The position numbers were made by a program, and so were the translations under genes. The notes beneath the pieces are model-generated. The model had not been told where the DNA came from. It made no database searches and worked only from the letters and a program-made list of their open reading frames with translations. Shown here piece after piece: positions 1 to 11,435 of a DNA stretch of 64,000 bases (position 1 is its first letter; each line of letters starts with the position of its first letter). The stretch is from Catonia carolina (lineage: Eukaryota; Arthropoda; Insecta; Hemiptera; Achilidae): positions 52,433,722 to 52,497,721 of the forward strand of contig JAQMRL010000005.1 of assembly GCA_035578175.1 (NCBI GenBank). The letters run 5' to 3'.

Positions 1-786
1 TTAAAAACACTAAACAAAATTGATGTCCACAAGAACCACACTAAGGGTATACATATCTTTCACAAGCACACTGACTTTCTGGTTGTTGTTTGAAGGAGTT
101 TGCTGAATCAAGATCGCTCAAAATCCAATCAGTTCTATCATCTGAAATGTCCCACTCATGTCTATCTCAAGTTAGTTGCATGTAGTGAGCAAACTTTTCC
201 ATTTAATGTAGCTCCAAATAAACTAATCTTATACAGTGGGGCCAGGGAATATCGCTGGAAAACAAGATGACATGTTTGGAAAACATATGTTTGACACATT
301 ATAACTTCATCTTGTTGGAATCACATTTGCTCAATGTCAACTTGTCAAACTGGGAGAAATGGTAGCAAAAAGTTTCATCGCCAAAATATATCTCTGAGTT
401 CAAGTTACTGAAGTCCCATTTTCTCAAAAAAAGAAAAGAAAATGACCAAAAGTCCGTAGGTCCCTAACGTTTAGTGATGCCCAATACCTGTAGTTTTTTT
501 TTTGGTTTACATAACTTTCTTATAAGTGAAAATGTGCCTCATTGCTCATCATGAAAACATTATCAGAATTCAGCACATTTAGCATTCTTTCATAAACAGT
601 TTACATTGCTCATAATGATGTTCAAGGAGCTTTTGAAACAACATTATTTTGTGTGGATGACAATTTAACTCACTGTGTAAAATCTCTGTGGAATTGACAC
701 TCTCAGATTCTTGACATTTTCTGCAATTAAAATTCCACAGGAACACCCAGTTGACTTCTTATTTACAACTGATCTAGTTTGAAATG
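1..786 (-). pseudogene. Tc1/mariner-superfamily transposase, C-terminal part (broken)
   Basis: Read on the minus strand this degraded coding sequence follows a transposase family common in arthropods. The linker appears near 740-640, the motif MSNEAHFHLSGYVN at about 505-552, then YWA, and FIWSYIKWKSLL near 193-225 where the family has its FFLWGYLK motif. Several stops and frame changes rule out function. It runs off the window start and is cut at 787 by a hAT insertion; the N-terminal part resumes at 3709. The motif order is clear, but the exact subfamily is not. Confidence 0.72.
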
Positions 787-2237
787 ATGTTACCCATTGG
801 TTCTGAAACTTTTTTTTCGAGCCCCCTCCTATATGGTTTAACTGTAAGCTACGCCCCCTTATATGTATGTATTAAGTGTGCATTTTTTAAATAATACTTT
901 TATTGGTAATTCTTATTTAAATTACATGTTTAAAGCCTATTCCTATTGGGACAATAATTTCAGTGTTGAAATAATTAAAATCATAATTGCAAATAGATCA
1001 GGGTACGTATTTTCAATAGGTACATATTGCTATAGTTGTTTGCACGTTCAGTTGACACAATGGAGCAGTATAGGACAGTGTATTTTTTATGGGGCTCTGA
1101 CTGCTACTAGCACATACACAAACATCGGCTTTGTAGATCAATGCCATCATAATCAATAACATTCCCCTCCTCTGCCCACCTTCGATAACCAATCTTATAA
1201 TGTAGAGTAGTCTATACGACTATTAATAAATTTATAATTAACACTATTAGTGTATACAGGCCGGCAAGATCCAAATGAATTGCGAGTTGCGCAGAACAAC
1301 TGAGTGAGAAAGAAATATTTAGAAAGAGATGGGTATATTGCTTCCCACACTTGTCAGTGTGGTACAGCCTGCCTACAAAGTTCTGTGTGCTGTTTATCAC
1401 ATACACACACATTATTGGTATACTTCTAGTTACAAATAGATTTAATTTTCTCTTGTACTATTACCAAAATGAAATAAAAACTTACTGCTTATATGCAGAT
1501 GTTGTCTTTTATGAAAATTTAATCTTAATGTAAGCCCTACTACGAGGAACTTTGACTAACGGAATTTCTGGGCTCCTGTGAATTGCCTCCTGACGCATGA
1601 ATTCTAATAATGAGCCGATTACTTCACGTCCTTGAGAGTGAATAGTTTTTTTGCTTCACTCTACTTTTTACGCTCATAGTGTAAAATAAAATATTATGCT
1701 GTTATTTTAAATACACTGAAACACTATTTTAAATAGTATACACAATTACACTGTTTTAAATTAACTGGTTTTTGATAACGCATAAAAGAAAATCACGTCT
1801 TTTAGTATGTAAGGTACTATTCTAAAGAAACCGACTGGACTACAAAACCGGAACACTACTTTTTTGACCCACTGTACGGATGTTCACTCTTTAGTGACTG
1901 GGAACGCACTGGCTCTGAAACCCCCCACTACTTCCTTTGCTACTGCGCATACACAACTCACATCTCATTTGGAATGAGTTGGCCTGTACTTAACTTCATA
2001 TGTGGATTTCAATGTGAAATATTTTTTTCGATATCTGTACTGGGAAAGAATTTTTTAGATTTGTAATAACCGATTGTGTCATTTTTTTACATTTATCACG
2101 CAGCATTTAGAAAGTTTAGTGAGGGAATGTGGAGAAGGCATTAGTAGGTTCGCAGTAAAATAGATAAGATATTCATTTTAACTCCCCCCTCCTGCCTAAT
2201 AAAAGAAAAGTTTTTGCAGTTTTTTTTTTATTTTTTA

Positions 2238-2640
2238 CCTTCTCTTGCCTATATGAATATATAGAAAAGAAAGTATGGTTTTCATGTCGATTTTTTGAAA
2301 TCGAGTTTTCATCGGATCAACATGTTTTCAGACCCCCTGAACCCAAAAAACATGTTTTTAGCGATTGATCTGTGTGTGTGTCTGTGTGCTAACAGAATAT
2401 CTCAAGAATGAAACATCGTACGAACTTGAAACTTAAGTTAAATACCACAACCGGACCCGACACAAACATTTTCATCAAAATCGGTCAACCGGAAGTAGCA
2501 GTTTATTCGTGTAATTTTTCACTTTTTTGTGATTTTCTCAAAAGCTGGTCCTACGAATTTTTTGAAAATCGCCTGGTTTACTAAAATTTTTATGCTCTAC
2601 AAGATAGGATAGGTGCCATGTTTGCTGAAATTCTTGGTGA
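2238..2640 (+). repeat. Dispersed repeat Y, copy 1
   Basis: About 400 bp matching 37441-37840 in the same orientation. It begins with a TTCTCTTGCCTATATGAATA block and includes GAACTTGAAACTTAAGTT and TTTATTCGTGTAATTTT. No coding signature is seen. It lies inside the hAT element at 795-3700. The class is unknown to me. Confidence 0.7.
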
Positions 2641-2659
2641 GGCTGTTTTCACATAAAAC

Positions 2660-3010
2660 AGTTGTTTTCTTAAGATTTTGGCTTTAATATGCATTTTAGC
2701 ACAAAAATTTATATAATATAATAAGATTTGTAGAGAATTTAAAATTCTACAACTTTTATTTTAAACATTTTTTCGTATAACGGTTAGTTTAGCGGTAGTT
2801 AGCGATTTTCTGTTTTTTCTCACGCAAACGTGTGAAAAATCGATTTTTTTAAGATTTCGGCCTTAGTATGCATTTTATGACAAAAATGTATATAATCGAA
2901 TTTATAGAAAATTAAAAGATCTACAACTTTTACTCAAAGCATTTTTCTCTACAGAGCCTAGTTTAGTGTGAAAGAGTGATTTTCCGTATTTTTAAGCCAA
3001 ACTGAGTTCG
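2660..3010 (+). repeat. Two diverged tandem units of about 180 bp
   Basis: A unit containing TTAAGATTTTGGCTTTAATA and TGCATTTTAGCACAAAAAT (from 2668) recurs near 2850 as TAAGATTTCGGCCTTAGTA and TGCATTTTATGACAAAAAT. Each is followed by CTACAACTTTTA and a TTTTTC(G/T) stretch. This is a two-copy tandem duplication just downstream of repeat Y, within the hAT element. Confidence 0.6.
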
Positions 3011-3329
3011 ATTTTCATTTTGCGTCTTTCAGTAATGATTAAAATAAGGTTATATTTTTAAAGGTTAGTTTTTTGTTTATTACACTTCATTAAAAATTCT
3101 ACATAATACATAATTTTTTTCTGTTAAGGAAAACTTGAATTCTTCGTTAAAATATACGTGTTCTATAAAAGTTTAAAAAATGTATTTATAATTGCATTCA
3201 GATGCCTTTATTGTATGTTTTTAGTTGCGCTAATAGCAGTGATGATTTCCATAAGATCCATTGTGTCAACTGAATGTGCAAATGACTATAAATATAATTC
3301 AAAACAAAAATTAAGACTACTGATGTAAT

Positions 3330-3569
3330 GGATGAGCCTATTTTTTCTCGGCACAAGGTTTTTTGAAACGTGGAGTCAGTTCCGACAGTGCAACTCTTAA
3401 ATTCTCTTGTCACATCTAATCTTGATCGATATTTGCTCTTCATGGCAGCATGAGTAGAAAATCCAGTTTCACAAGAATATGGAATATCAAAGGGAATGCG
3501 TACATTTAAGGCATTTTCACTCAATAAAGGGTATTCTTTTTGGAAACTGATCCAGAAGGGCATGAACAA
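3330..3569 (-). pseudogene. hAT transposase C-terminal dimerisation region
   Basis: The minus-strand reading has FWISFQKEYPLLSENAL, then IPFDIPYSCETGFS and MKSKYRSRLDV. This is the order of the hAT/ZBED C-terminal dimerisation block (FW...YP.L...AL, PF.T.YLCE.GFS, IK.KYR.RL). Only this roughly 75-residue tip remains. The BED zinc finger, catalytic residues and helical insertion are absent, so it is a deletion remnant. Confidence 0.75.
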
Positions 3570-3708
3570 ACATTCCTTGTTTCTTTCATTTATTTGTTCA
3601 ATACAAAACTTAATTTATTTTTCTAAACTAAGTTTTGGGCCCCCCAAAACCTTCATCATGCCCCCCTTGGGGGTAGCACCCACCACTTTGAGAACCAATG
3701 ATGAAACC

Positions 3709-3890
3709 CATTGAAGTATCGAGTTGCAAACAGGGATTCCTTTATCACGCGCAACATTGAACTGTAAATAAAAGAGCCATGCCACAATAATGACTGAAAC
3801 ATTATTTCTAAAAATTTGTTCTGAAACAGAACATGGTGTTTAACTGTCCTTTGCATGACTAGGGAAATTGGATAGTGCATCTTAATCACA
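3709..3890 (-). pseudogene. Tc1/mariner-superfamily transposase, N-terminal part (broken)
   Basis: The minus strand reads VARDKGIPVCNSILQWVS up to the hAT junction, as in the transposase helix-turn-helix segment (R.K.VP...TILRWVS.F..TGS). Across the hAT element the frame continues at 786 with SFQTRSVVNKK. This shows that 3709-3890 and 1-786 were one gene. The sequence upstream of about 3850 is too decayed to set a start codon. Confidence 0.65.
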
Positions 3891-4549
3891 GATGGTTAAT
3901 AAAAGTCACTGAAATTCATCCTCCACAATTTATATAAATCAAATCCATGTGTTATTTCTGAGCTACCTTTTCAAATTGTTTCAATGAGCAGTTTGCCCTA
4001 AAAATATTGTATCCTTACAATTTTTATACACATATTTAACACTAGGTTTTTAAAATAAGGACAAAAATTATCAAAATCTAATTTTTTCTCCCAGGTTTAC
4101 ATAAGATGAGAATGTTTGTCAAAAATCTAGCAAAATCACAAAAAAATGCGATTACAATACTTTCATTTACAGAGAAAATATGTTTTTTAATTTTTTTGAT
4201 TCTATAAATTAAAAGACTGTTTATATAGCCTGTACTGATGTTTCCAAAGTATACAAAAATTAAAAACAAAACACGTTTGTTTATATTTACAGAAATGGTT
4301 CATGAGCATATTAAATTAAGAAATTTTGGATTGGAAAAACCCAACGTTTTATCCAAATTGTACGCACAATCTATACACTAAAATATGAAGAAAGAAAGTT
4401 TGTACTGTGTATAGGAATGTATGTAGATGTGTGTGTGTGTGTTTCAACAAAACTACTGAACCAATTTTGAGGAATTTCTTACCAATGTCTTTGTCATGAT
4501 CTCAGGATTGTTATAGTAAATGTAGAAGGCTTATGATGATGGCGTTTTG
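3891..4549. other. AT-rich spacer
   Basis: No gene, element end or tRNA-like sequence recognised. It contains a short TG run near 4430-4441. Open frames here are low-complexity and AT-driven. Confidence 0.5.
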
Positions 4550-5095
4550 TGGAAAGTGGCTGATAAGGACCAAAATCGTTATCAGTAATGAAATATTGGA
4601 ACAGATAGGAAATTTAAAATACTTGAATGTGACATAACCTACAATTATGATCAAGATGTGCAACAAAAGGTATCCAAATTTAACACGATATGTGGGGCTA
4701 TACGCCAAAGCAAGAAAGGATACACAGATTAAGTTTTACAAGGTGATGGCCGCACCGGCACTGATGTGTGAAATTGAAGCTTGGGTGATTAACAACAAAA
4801 AAAGTCAATGATCCAAGCACCAGAAATGAAGTTCCTTAGACATGTTAAAGGCTGTATGAAGCAAGACTACATCAGGAATGAGATGATAAGAGAGGAATGT
4901 GGAACTCAACCACTAAATGAGATTACCACAAAATATAAAAGACAATGGACATTTATTTATTTAGAATGTCACAGGACCGACACATATGAGTGGACGGCTT
5001 TATGAACCAAGGGGTACAAAAGGAGTGGGGAGACCGAGGAAGAGATGGGCCCCGGAACAGGCTCAATTACAGCCTAATCCATGATGGACGATGAG
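4550..5095 (+). pseudogene. RTE-type LINE, 3' end of reverse transcriptase ORF (R1)
   Basis: Plus-strand fragments give KIVISNEILEQIGNLKYL, then MAAPALMCEIEAWVI (the APALLYGSE.W region) and the segment at 4808-5005 with MKFLRHVKGC, DYIRNEMIREE, PLNEI and MDRT-like CHRTDTY. It ends with a GRPRKRW-like GETEEEMG and a tail near CTAATCCATGATGGACGATGA. This is the post-RT C-terminal tail typical of insect RTE-like elements. Frameshifts and stops make it dead. Confidence 0.7.
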
Positions 5096-5489
5096 AAGGG
5101 TCATCTAATCTATGTAATATCATATTTATTTAAGGTTATTTTGTAAGTAATTGTAATTTTTCTTCACGAGAAAGATATACGGTGTCCATTATTAAAATTT
5201 TTATAAAATTTCAAATTTTAGTTTTTTGATTTATAATCATTTGGCTTTACCATTTTAAAGATGAGGGATTCAATGACAAATAATCACACAATGAATCCTA
5301 AGTGACATCATTACCCCTAAGAAAAATTTATGTTGTAATTAACTTAATCGGCTTTTGTCAAATGATCCATCCCAGATTGTTCACAAAATTTTTTAAAGTC
5401 AATAAATTTTAAACTCTAATTTTCCATTGTTGCAACAAAAATTAAATGTCAACGGCATGATGTCATTAGCCATAAATTTTTTTTTTGGT
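5096..5489. other. AT-rich spacer
   Basis: Nothing recognised beyond short homopolymer runs. Confidence 0.45.
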
Positions 5490-5648
5490 TTTATGCCTGA
5501 CTGTTTTGCAATTTCTGCTAATACAGACAGTGGAGAATGATGATGTATGAAAATGAATGATGAAAAAATGCCAGACCTGACTGGGAATCGAACCAGGAAC
5601 CCCGGCGTAGAAGCCAGATGTGCTAACCACTACGCCAATGGGCCGGCC
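5490..5648 (-). mobile_element. tRNA-derived SINE, family B, copy 1
   Basis: On the minus strand a tRNA-like head (GGCGTAGTGGTTAGCACA as A box; GGTTCGATTCC as B box) is followed by CCAGTCAGGTCTGGC, a body with CTGTCTGTATTAGCAGAAAT and a T/A-rich tail. Both pol III boxes are well preserved. It belongs to a family with at least four other copies here. Confidence 0.75.
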
Positions 5649-5971
5649 ACTTTGTCAATGGTCATAAAGAGAGGTGGTTGCTTAATAGGGTTACAAATAT
5701 ATGAACCTCATGCCAGATATAGTTTAAAAAATTGGTTGTAAATCAGGGTGATCATGGGATAAAAGTGGTCATTAAGTAGTTTAGAATTTTCAAAAATTAA
5801 AAAATGGAAGACCCACCCTAGAATTTTTAAACTTAAATTTTAAAAAAAATCAACTTAAAAACTTTTAAAATTTATTCTCAACTTCAGTAAAATTTTTATC
5901 TACTGCATGAAATTCTGGCATTACCTAAAATTTATTAGCACACCCCTAAATATTTGGTTAATGCGCTTTGA
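5649..5971. other. AT-rich spacer
   Basis: No coding or repeat signature recognised. Confidence 0.4.
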
Positions 5972-6283
5972 AACCTACGGGGTTGGTGAAGAGGTAAAAT
6001 CATTGCCATGAGTTGGCTGTTCAACAACTGATTTTTGGAGACGAAGGTTCCAGGTTCAAATTCAAGTAAAGGTAGTTACTTTTATATGGATTTGAATACT
6101 AGACAGTGGTTACAGGTGTACTTTGATGGTTGGGGTTTGATTAACCAAACTCTCGGGAATGGTTGTCCTGATTCTGTACAAGATTACACCTCATTTATAT
6201 GTCTCTTACACCACCTTCATCTCATTGGGTTGCTTATTGATCTGAATTGAACAGATTGCAACACTGACACATTAGAGATAAGG
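5972..6283 (+). mobile_element. tRNA-derived SINE, family C, copy 1
   Basis: Starts with a weak A box (GGTTGGTGAAGAGGTAAAA) and B box (GGTTCAAATTC). The family body follows: TTTTATATGGATTTGAATAC, CAGTGGTTACAGGTGTACTT, GGTTGGGGTTTGATTAACC, CTGTACAAGATTACACCTC, GGGTTGCTTATTGATCTG, and an end near ACACATTAGAGAT. About 310 bp and near full length. Confidence 0.75.
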
Positions 6284-6420
6284 GGTCCGATGTAACCGGG
6301 TATCAGATGAGCAGGGCTAGAACTTATCAAGTTTTAATTGATTGTCATACTTAAATCCAAGTAAAAGAGATACACATTCAACATTACGGTTAAAAAATAA
6401 ATTAGCTTTGTGCTGGAAGA

Positions 6421-6560
6421 TTTTTTTTGTTTTACATCCGGCTGGTTTTGATGTTAAGACTAATGCAGACAAAGGATGATAGATGAAAACAAGTGATGAA
6501 AAAATATCAGTCCTGACCAGGAAACAAACTCAGGACCCCTGGCATGGGGGAAGGGAAGAT
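6421..6560 (-). mobile_element. SINE family B, copy 2 (degenerate)
   Basis: On plus it reads TTTTACATCCGGCTGGTTTT, GACTAATGCAGACAAAGGAT, GTGATGAAAAAATATCAGTC and CCTGACCAGGAAACAAACTC. These match the B body and B box with many changes. The 5' tRNA half is eroded after 6545. Confidence 0.6.
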
Positions 6561-7279
6561 TGAAATGATGGATGTCTGAAGTGTGGGAGGCAATCTGTTA
6601 CAGGTAAATACAAGTGAACTAAAAATAGTTATTTAATATAATCAAATATTTTTAAAATAGGGACCACACAGAAAAAAATTAATAACATTAAATCACGTAT
6701 AAATTGAACTGTGCACTTTGAAAAATAACAGAGCACCATTAGTAACATAGAAAGGATTAATGAATTTGAAAAACAATTACGTAGACAAATATAGAAAAAA
6801 GTTGAATAGTAAACAACCATCTTCAACATTCTCCCAGTGAATTAAGAAACAATAATAATAATAATAACAATAATAATATTTTAAAGATATCTGAAACCAT
6901 GCAAGACACAAAAAATACACAATAACAAATATTATGAATACGAAAAATATTGTAATAGAATGTAAGTGCAACATCAATGCGAAATACATTCATAATAATT
7001 AGAACAGAAAATAATTTGACCATCTTTAATTTCTCAAAAACAAAAAAAGAATCGATAAGTATTTATTGGAATAAAATATTCTTAAAAATACTGTATTACA
7101 TTTTAATATTTTGTTTAAAATATATCGCATTCCTTTAAAGAGCGTTTTACCTACAGAAAATATTTTTGGATAAAACTTTTTATTTACTGTATTTTTGTTT
7201 TTCAGTAAAGCATACTGAACAAAATTGTGTATTTAATTTATTAATAACATTAAATCAATAGATAAATAAAAATGAAAGT
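6561..7279. other. AT-rich spacer with (AAT)n
   Basis: Contains an interrupted AAT microsatellite at about 6851-6880. The long open frames on the minus strand are low-complexity products of this composition, not genes. Confidence 0.5.
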
Positions 7280-7444
7280 TACTGCCTCCATAGTGAAGTG
7301 GTAGTGCACTAGCCAGCAATGCGGAGGTCCCGGGTTTGATTCCCGGCTTAGGGTCTGGAATTTTTTCCTAGTTAAAACCCATTTTTTCATTCCCCAATGT
7401 AGTCGGTAATAACGGAGCTGCTGACACAACTTTAAAATAAAAAA
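7280..7444 (+). mobile_element. tRNA-derived SINE, family A, copy 1
   Basis: Head CTGCCTCCATAGTGAAGTGG with A box GTGAAGTGGTAG and B box GGTTTGATTCC, then GGGTCTGGAATT. The tail motif is GGTAATAACGGAGCTGCTGA followed by CAACTTTAAAATAAA. This is a full-length or near full-length copy with both pol III boxes. Confidence 0.78.
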
Positions 7445-8589
7445 TGAAAGCAACAACTTAGCAAAATCAATCACGTTTCTGTCAAAATTTTGATATTTCA
7501 TTCAAGAATTGAAATGTATAATTGCAGTTCATTTCATTTGGAAGTTCACTTTATTCTCTGTAAGATAACAAGAATGTAGAGGATACAAAAAGTAGTTTTA
7601 AATCCTTAAACAATAATATTAAATCATAGCGCCCTGAAAATTTTAATTTTCTAAAATTTACTTTTTTTCAGGAATGGCTATTTACCTATTTAACCGATTC
7701 CCAAGATTTTTTAATTAGAATTTCATTCTCTAGAAACCCTAGTACACAAAAGGTGATAGGCCCATTGTTTGATGCAAATTTAATAACAAATTTTTTGTTG
7801 TTGATCAAAATTGTTGTTGTTAGAGAAATCTGTTTTAAAAAATTTAAATATTAATTAAGGAGAATACTAAACCCATGACTAGTGCTCTAGAATGTTGTTT
7901 TTCCTTCAATTTGATACCATTTTAAATAAACTGACCAAAGTAAATCCAAGTTAAGATTTCTAAAAATAATACTCGTAGCTGTTTTTCAACTCCCTCTTTG
8001 ATTTTAGCGGATGACAGTAAAAAATTAAAATAATTTTTGTTCAGGATTTAATAAAAAGAATATATTTATTTCAAAAGCAAAAATGAATACTTATTTCCAT
8101 TACAAAAAATTTTTTTAAATGTTTGTTCCCCGTTGAGTCTGCAAGTTATGTAGAAATCCTCTCGCGCAAGTCATATGAGAAGAAGTTTTTACTTGGTCAG
8201 AAATCTTTCTGTGACACTATGAGACTCTTTATTAAAATTATACTTCAATATTTGTATTGTCAGTGGAAATAATTCACTCACATATTTGAATTATGGGTAC
8301 AAATTAATTACAATTGATTCTAACCTCGATAAAACAACGGTAATATTTATAAAATCTTAGTAAAATATTTACAATAAAATATTAATACTGTAAAACTTTA
8401 CGACATGATAATACAGTTATAAAACCTGAAGAATTATGTGGATTTGAATGTAACTTTACATTAGTAGGAGTTTTTAAGATGAAAATAGAAATAAAAGAGA
8501 GAAAAATCTTAAGGAAAATATTACAGTTTAAAGAAACATAAAATTGAGAATATAGCTTAAGAATTAATAAATACATACACGTAAATGGG
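7445..8589. other. AT-rich spacer
   Basis: About 1.1 kb without coding signatures, terminal repeats or tRNA-like heads that I can recognise. Confidence 0.45.
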
Positions 8590-9125
8590 AAAAAAAGAGA
8601 TAACAGACTCTATTGGAATAAGAAAAATTCAGTTTTATAGGTATATCTATAAGATGAAACATTTATTTTTGTTTTACGTCTGACTGTTTTGCAATTTCTG
8701 CTGATGCAGATGGTGGAGAATTATGGTATATGAAAATGGGTAATGAAAAATGTCAGATCTGACCGGGAATCAAACTCGGGATCTCGGTGTACAAGCCAGT
8801 TGCGCTAATGAAGCATTTATTTGATAAATGATAAAATTACAAAATAGAAGATAAATAGTTTATAGAGACTGAAGACGATGATGGTGTTGGAGAGAATTAA
8901 GGACAGAAGTAAATTTATAAAAACAGTTACAGGATTTAAGGGATTCCAACAGAAAGAGAACAAAAGAAAGATGGTAAATGACAACAAGAAATGGTTTGAA
9001 GACAGGAAGAAAGAGTTCAGTGAATATGGCTTGGGAATGACGAAAAATATCAATGAAAAAGGAAATCATCAACATGAGAAAAAATAATTTAAAATACTCC
9101 TTAGTAGGCCGAAATGATAAAAGAA
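8590..9125 (+). pseudogene. RTE-type LINE C-terminal tail (R2), split by a SINE
   Basis: Reads IRKIQFYRYIYKM before the SINE and LFDK after it, matching the R(L/I)(Q/R)FYGH..RM segment of RTE tails. The 8878-9087 segment follows: FIKTVTGFKGFQQKE, KWFEDRKKEFSE and a lysine-rich end, like the tail of R5 (27286-27492). It carries no RT domain, so it is a 5'-truncated copy or a remnant. Confidence 0.65.
8669..8807 (-). mobile_element. SINE family B, copy 3, with 15-bp target duplication
   Basis: B body and head on the minus strand, with B box GAGTTTGATTCC and TGCTGATGCAGATGGTGGAG on plus. It is flanked by ATGAAACATTTATTT (8654-8668) and ATGAAGCATTTATTT (8808-8822), a 14/15 match. It interrupts LINE tail R2. 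The last bases of the tRNA head are missing. Confidence 0.82.
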
Positions 9126-9165
9126 AATTTCATATCAAATGAAAGAAAATTATTATTTAAAATTA

Positions 9166-9477
9166 CTAATGTGTGTAGGTTGCAAACTGTTAAATTAATG
9201 AACAATAAGCAACCCCATACCCAACAAGTTGAGGAAGATGTGTATGACGTGTAAATGAGGTTAGTCTTGTACAGACTCAGGCCAACCATTCCTGAAAAGA
9301 GTATAATTAATTGAACCCAAACCATCAAAGTATACCGGTAACCACTGTCTAGTATTCAAATCTGTATAAAAGTAACGACCTTTACTAGGATTTGAACCGG
9401 AAAGTTTCGTCTCTAAAAACCATCTGTTACACAGCTGACTCACAGTTGCGACTTTACCACTAGACCAACCCGGTGGG
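9166..9477 (-). mobile_element. SINE family C, copy 2
   Basis: Minus-strand head CCCACCGGGTTGGTCTAGTG (A box GGTCTAGTGGTAA) and B box GGTTCAAATCC. The full body follows through GATTTGAATACTAGACAGTG, GGTTACCGGTATACTTTGA, GGGTTGCTTATTGTTC and ACACATTAG. This is one of the best-preserved C copies. Confidence 0.8.
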
Positions 9478-10490
9478 ATTAATATAAATTAAAAAATTAA
9501 TTTTTTTAAGAATCTCTAATTACAAAATATCACTAACAGAAAGTTAATAGTTATGAAATCATAATTTTTAAAAACTTTAAATAGGAAAACCTAAATAAAC
9601 TCGTTCTTCAAAATTAGACTTTATTTTTAAGTAACAATATAATTAATATTTTATGAAAAATCTGGCAGAAAGAAATCTCAAAAACCAATATTAATACAAT
9701 TAATTTAATTGCTTTCAACAGTTATCTTTATCATGACATAACTTTCAATAATTCTATCTCACAGAAATCCAACCCAACCTACAGAAATATAATATAACCT
9801 AACCTATAGAAAAAAAAACATTAATTATTATTCTTTTCAAATGCTGCTGGAAGCATGCATCATTCACTCAACAAATTATAGTGTTTAAAACAATTAAGAA
9901 AAAACTGACAATTAAAAGAATACATAAAATATATAATATAGAACAAGACAGCAGAGAGAAAGAATTATCGAAATACGTAAACGAAAAATGATAACAATAC
10001 TAGTGTTTGAAATAGGAATATCTTACCCATTTACTAAAATAACACTTAACACATAAACACATTAACAAAAAACAATAACAACAAATATAACATCAATAAC
10101 ATTAAAAGTAACACACAATTATAAATAGTAATTTATAGATAATAATAATAATAATATCAATATTAAACGGAATTTAATAATATAATGATAAATTATCTAA
10201 AGTAAAAATGCAGAATATTACGTAAACAATGCAGAAATATACATATAAAAAATATTTTTGATAAAGAAAAAACATTTGAAATATACACTTTATTTAGTTT
10301 GTGTGAGAAAAAAACAATAATAATAGAGTTTTATCAACTGAAATAACATATTTTAATTTTAAACTAATAAGTCATGCAAAACTAGCTCTATTGGTATCAA
10401 TGACTGGAACAAGACCGTAATCTAAGAGGCAATAAAGTTAAAGAATTGTGGTACATGTTAATATTATCAGATGTTCAGTTCAATATCAGC
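9478..10490. other. AT-rich spacer with (AAT)n
   Basis: No gene recognised. AAT microsatellite at about 10139-10158. A TAACCTAACCTA motif near 9796 is a short TTAGG-like stretch. Confidence 0.5.
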
Positions 10491-10730
10491 AACCCACCAG
10501 GTTGGTCTAGTGGTAGAGTCATCACCAAAGTTAGAAGTTTAACAGCTAACTTTTGGGGACGAAGATTCCGTGCTTTAATCCTAGTACAGGTATGAACTTT
10601 TATACGGAATTGAATAATAGACAATGTTTAACGGAGTAGGTAATAGGATGGTTAGATTTCAATTACCCACACTCTCTCAGGAATGGTCAGCCTGAGTCTG
10701 TACAAGACTACAATCATTTACAAATTATTA
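10491..10730 (+). mobile_element. SINE family C, copy 3 (3'-truncated)
   Basis: Head CACCAGGTTGGTCTAGTGGT with an intact A box and a weakened B box (GCTTTAATCC). The body continues to CTGTACAAGACTAC, where homology stops near 10712. The 3' third of the family is missing. Confidence 0.72.
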
Positions 10731-11435
10731 TTAAGCCTAGATTGTAAAAAATGTTTGGGGAGTGATAAAGCTTGTCAAGAACTGGACAATTACACAATTT
10801 TTTTCTCTTTCTATTGATAAATTTTTTTAAATTATGTATTTAGCACATTAAGGTTTTTGCTATTTTGCTATCTCAATTTCACTGTCTAGTTTTTCAAACC
10901 AGGTGTTTTAATTGGTAGTCTGTAATGGGAGTCCGACATCATGGGTGTTTTCACTGTTGTGCATAAATGGATTTCACCATCCTCCCTCCAAAAAAAAACT
11001 TATGACAAAACTGTACACCATACATATGTTTGCTTTGAAACATATTTATATTGATTAACCTTAGTTTTTAGTCACTTTAAATTATTCAAAGCTAAAATTT
11101 TATGTTATGTTTATAGTACAATTAAGCATCTGTTGAAATTTTTTTATCAAATAATACTAACTTGGTAAAAATACCAGTGATTTTTTTTGGGAAGTAATAT
11201 AAAATTTTAACTTGCCAAACATATTTAAATTGTAAATTGTACATGAATTTATTTTAACTCATAACTTTTTTTTCAAAAATTTGTAAACATAAAAATAATT
11301 TTAAAAGGTATTTTCCATCCTCAGGTGAATAGACTGCATCCAGTTTATAAATATACATACTAGTTATGTTTGAGATTGCAATACAAATGTATCAATCACT
11401 ACATGTAAAGAATTAATAAATAAACATAAATTACG
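10731..11435. other. AT-rich spacer
   Basis: No coding sequence or element ends recognised. A slightly GC-richer part at 10900-11030 has no assignment. Confidence 0.4.

Larger units (their letters stand above)
795..3700 (-). mobile_element. hAT element (ZBED/Charlie-like ends), deletion derivative
   Basis: The termini are CATTGGTTCTGAAA at 795 and TTTGAGAACCAATG ending at 3700, the CAGTGGTTCTCAA-type ends of many hAT elements. Flanking 8-bp duplications are ATGTTACC (787-794) and ATGAAACC (3701-3708), 6/8 identical. Removing the element and one duplication joins the surrounding transposase pseudogene in frame. It keeps only the C-terminal tip of its transposase (minus, 3330-3569) and holds other repeats at 2238-3010. 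It cannot be autonomous. Confidence 0.78.

Noticed and set aside
863..1159. 98-codon plus frame near the hAT left end
   Set aside because: No domain, AT-driven composition, and it overlaps a segment repeated in inverted orientation at about 3235-3310, so it is element DNA.
5575..5648. tRNA gene-like sequences at SINE heads (also 7280, 23110, 29430, 46700, 56570)
   Set aside because: They keep pol III A and B boxes but are always followed by family-specific SINE bodies and cannot fold as complete tRNAs by eye; called SINEs instead.
6777..7023. Hydrophobic, Leu/Tyr-rich minus frames resembling membrane proteins
   Set aside because: They are translations of an (AAT)n microsatellite and A-rich DNA, not coding.
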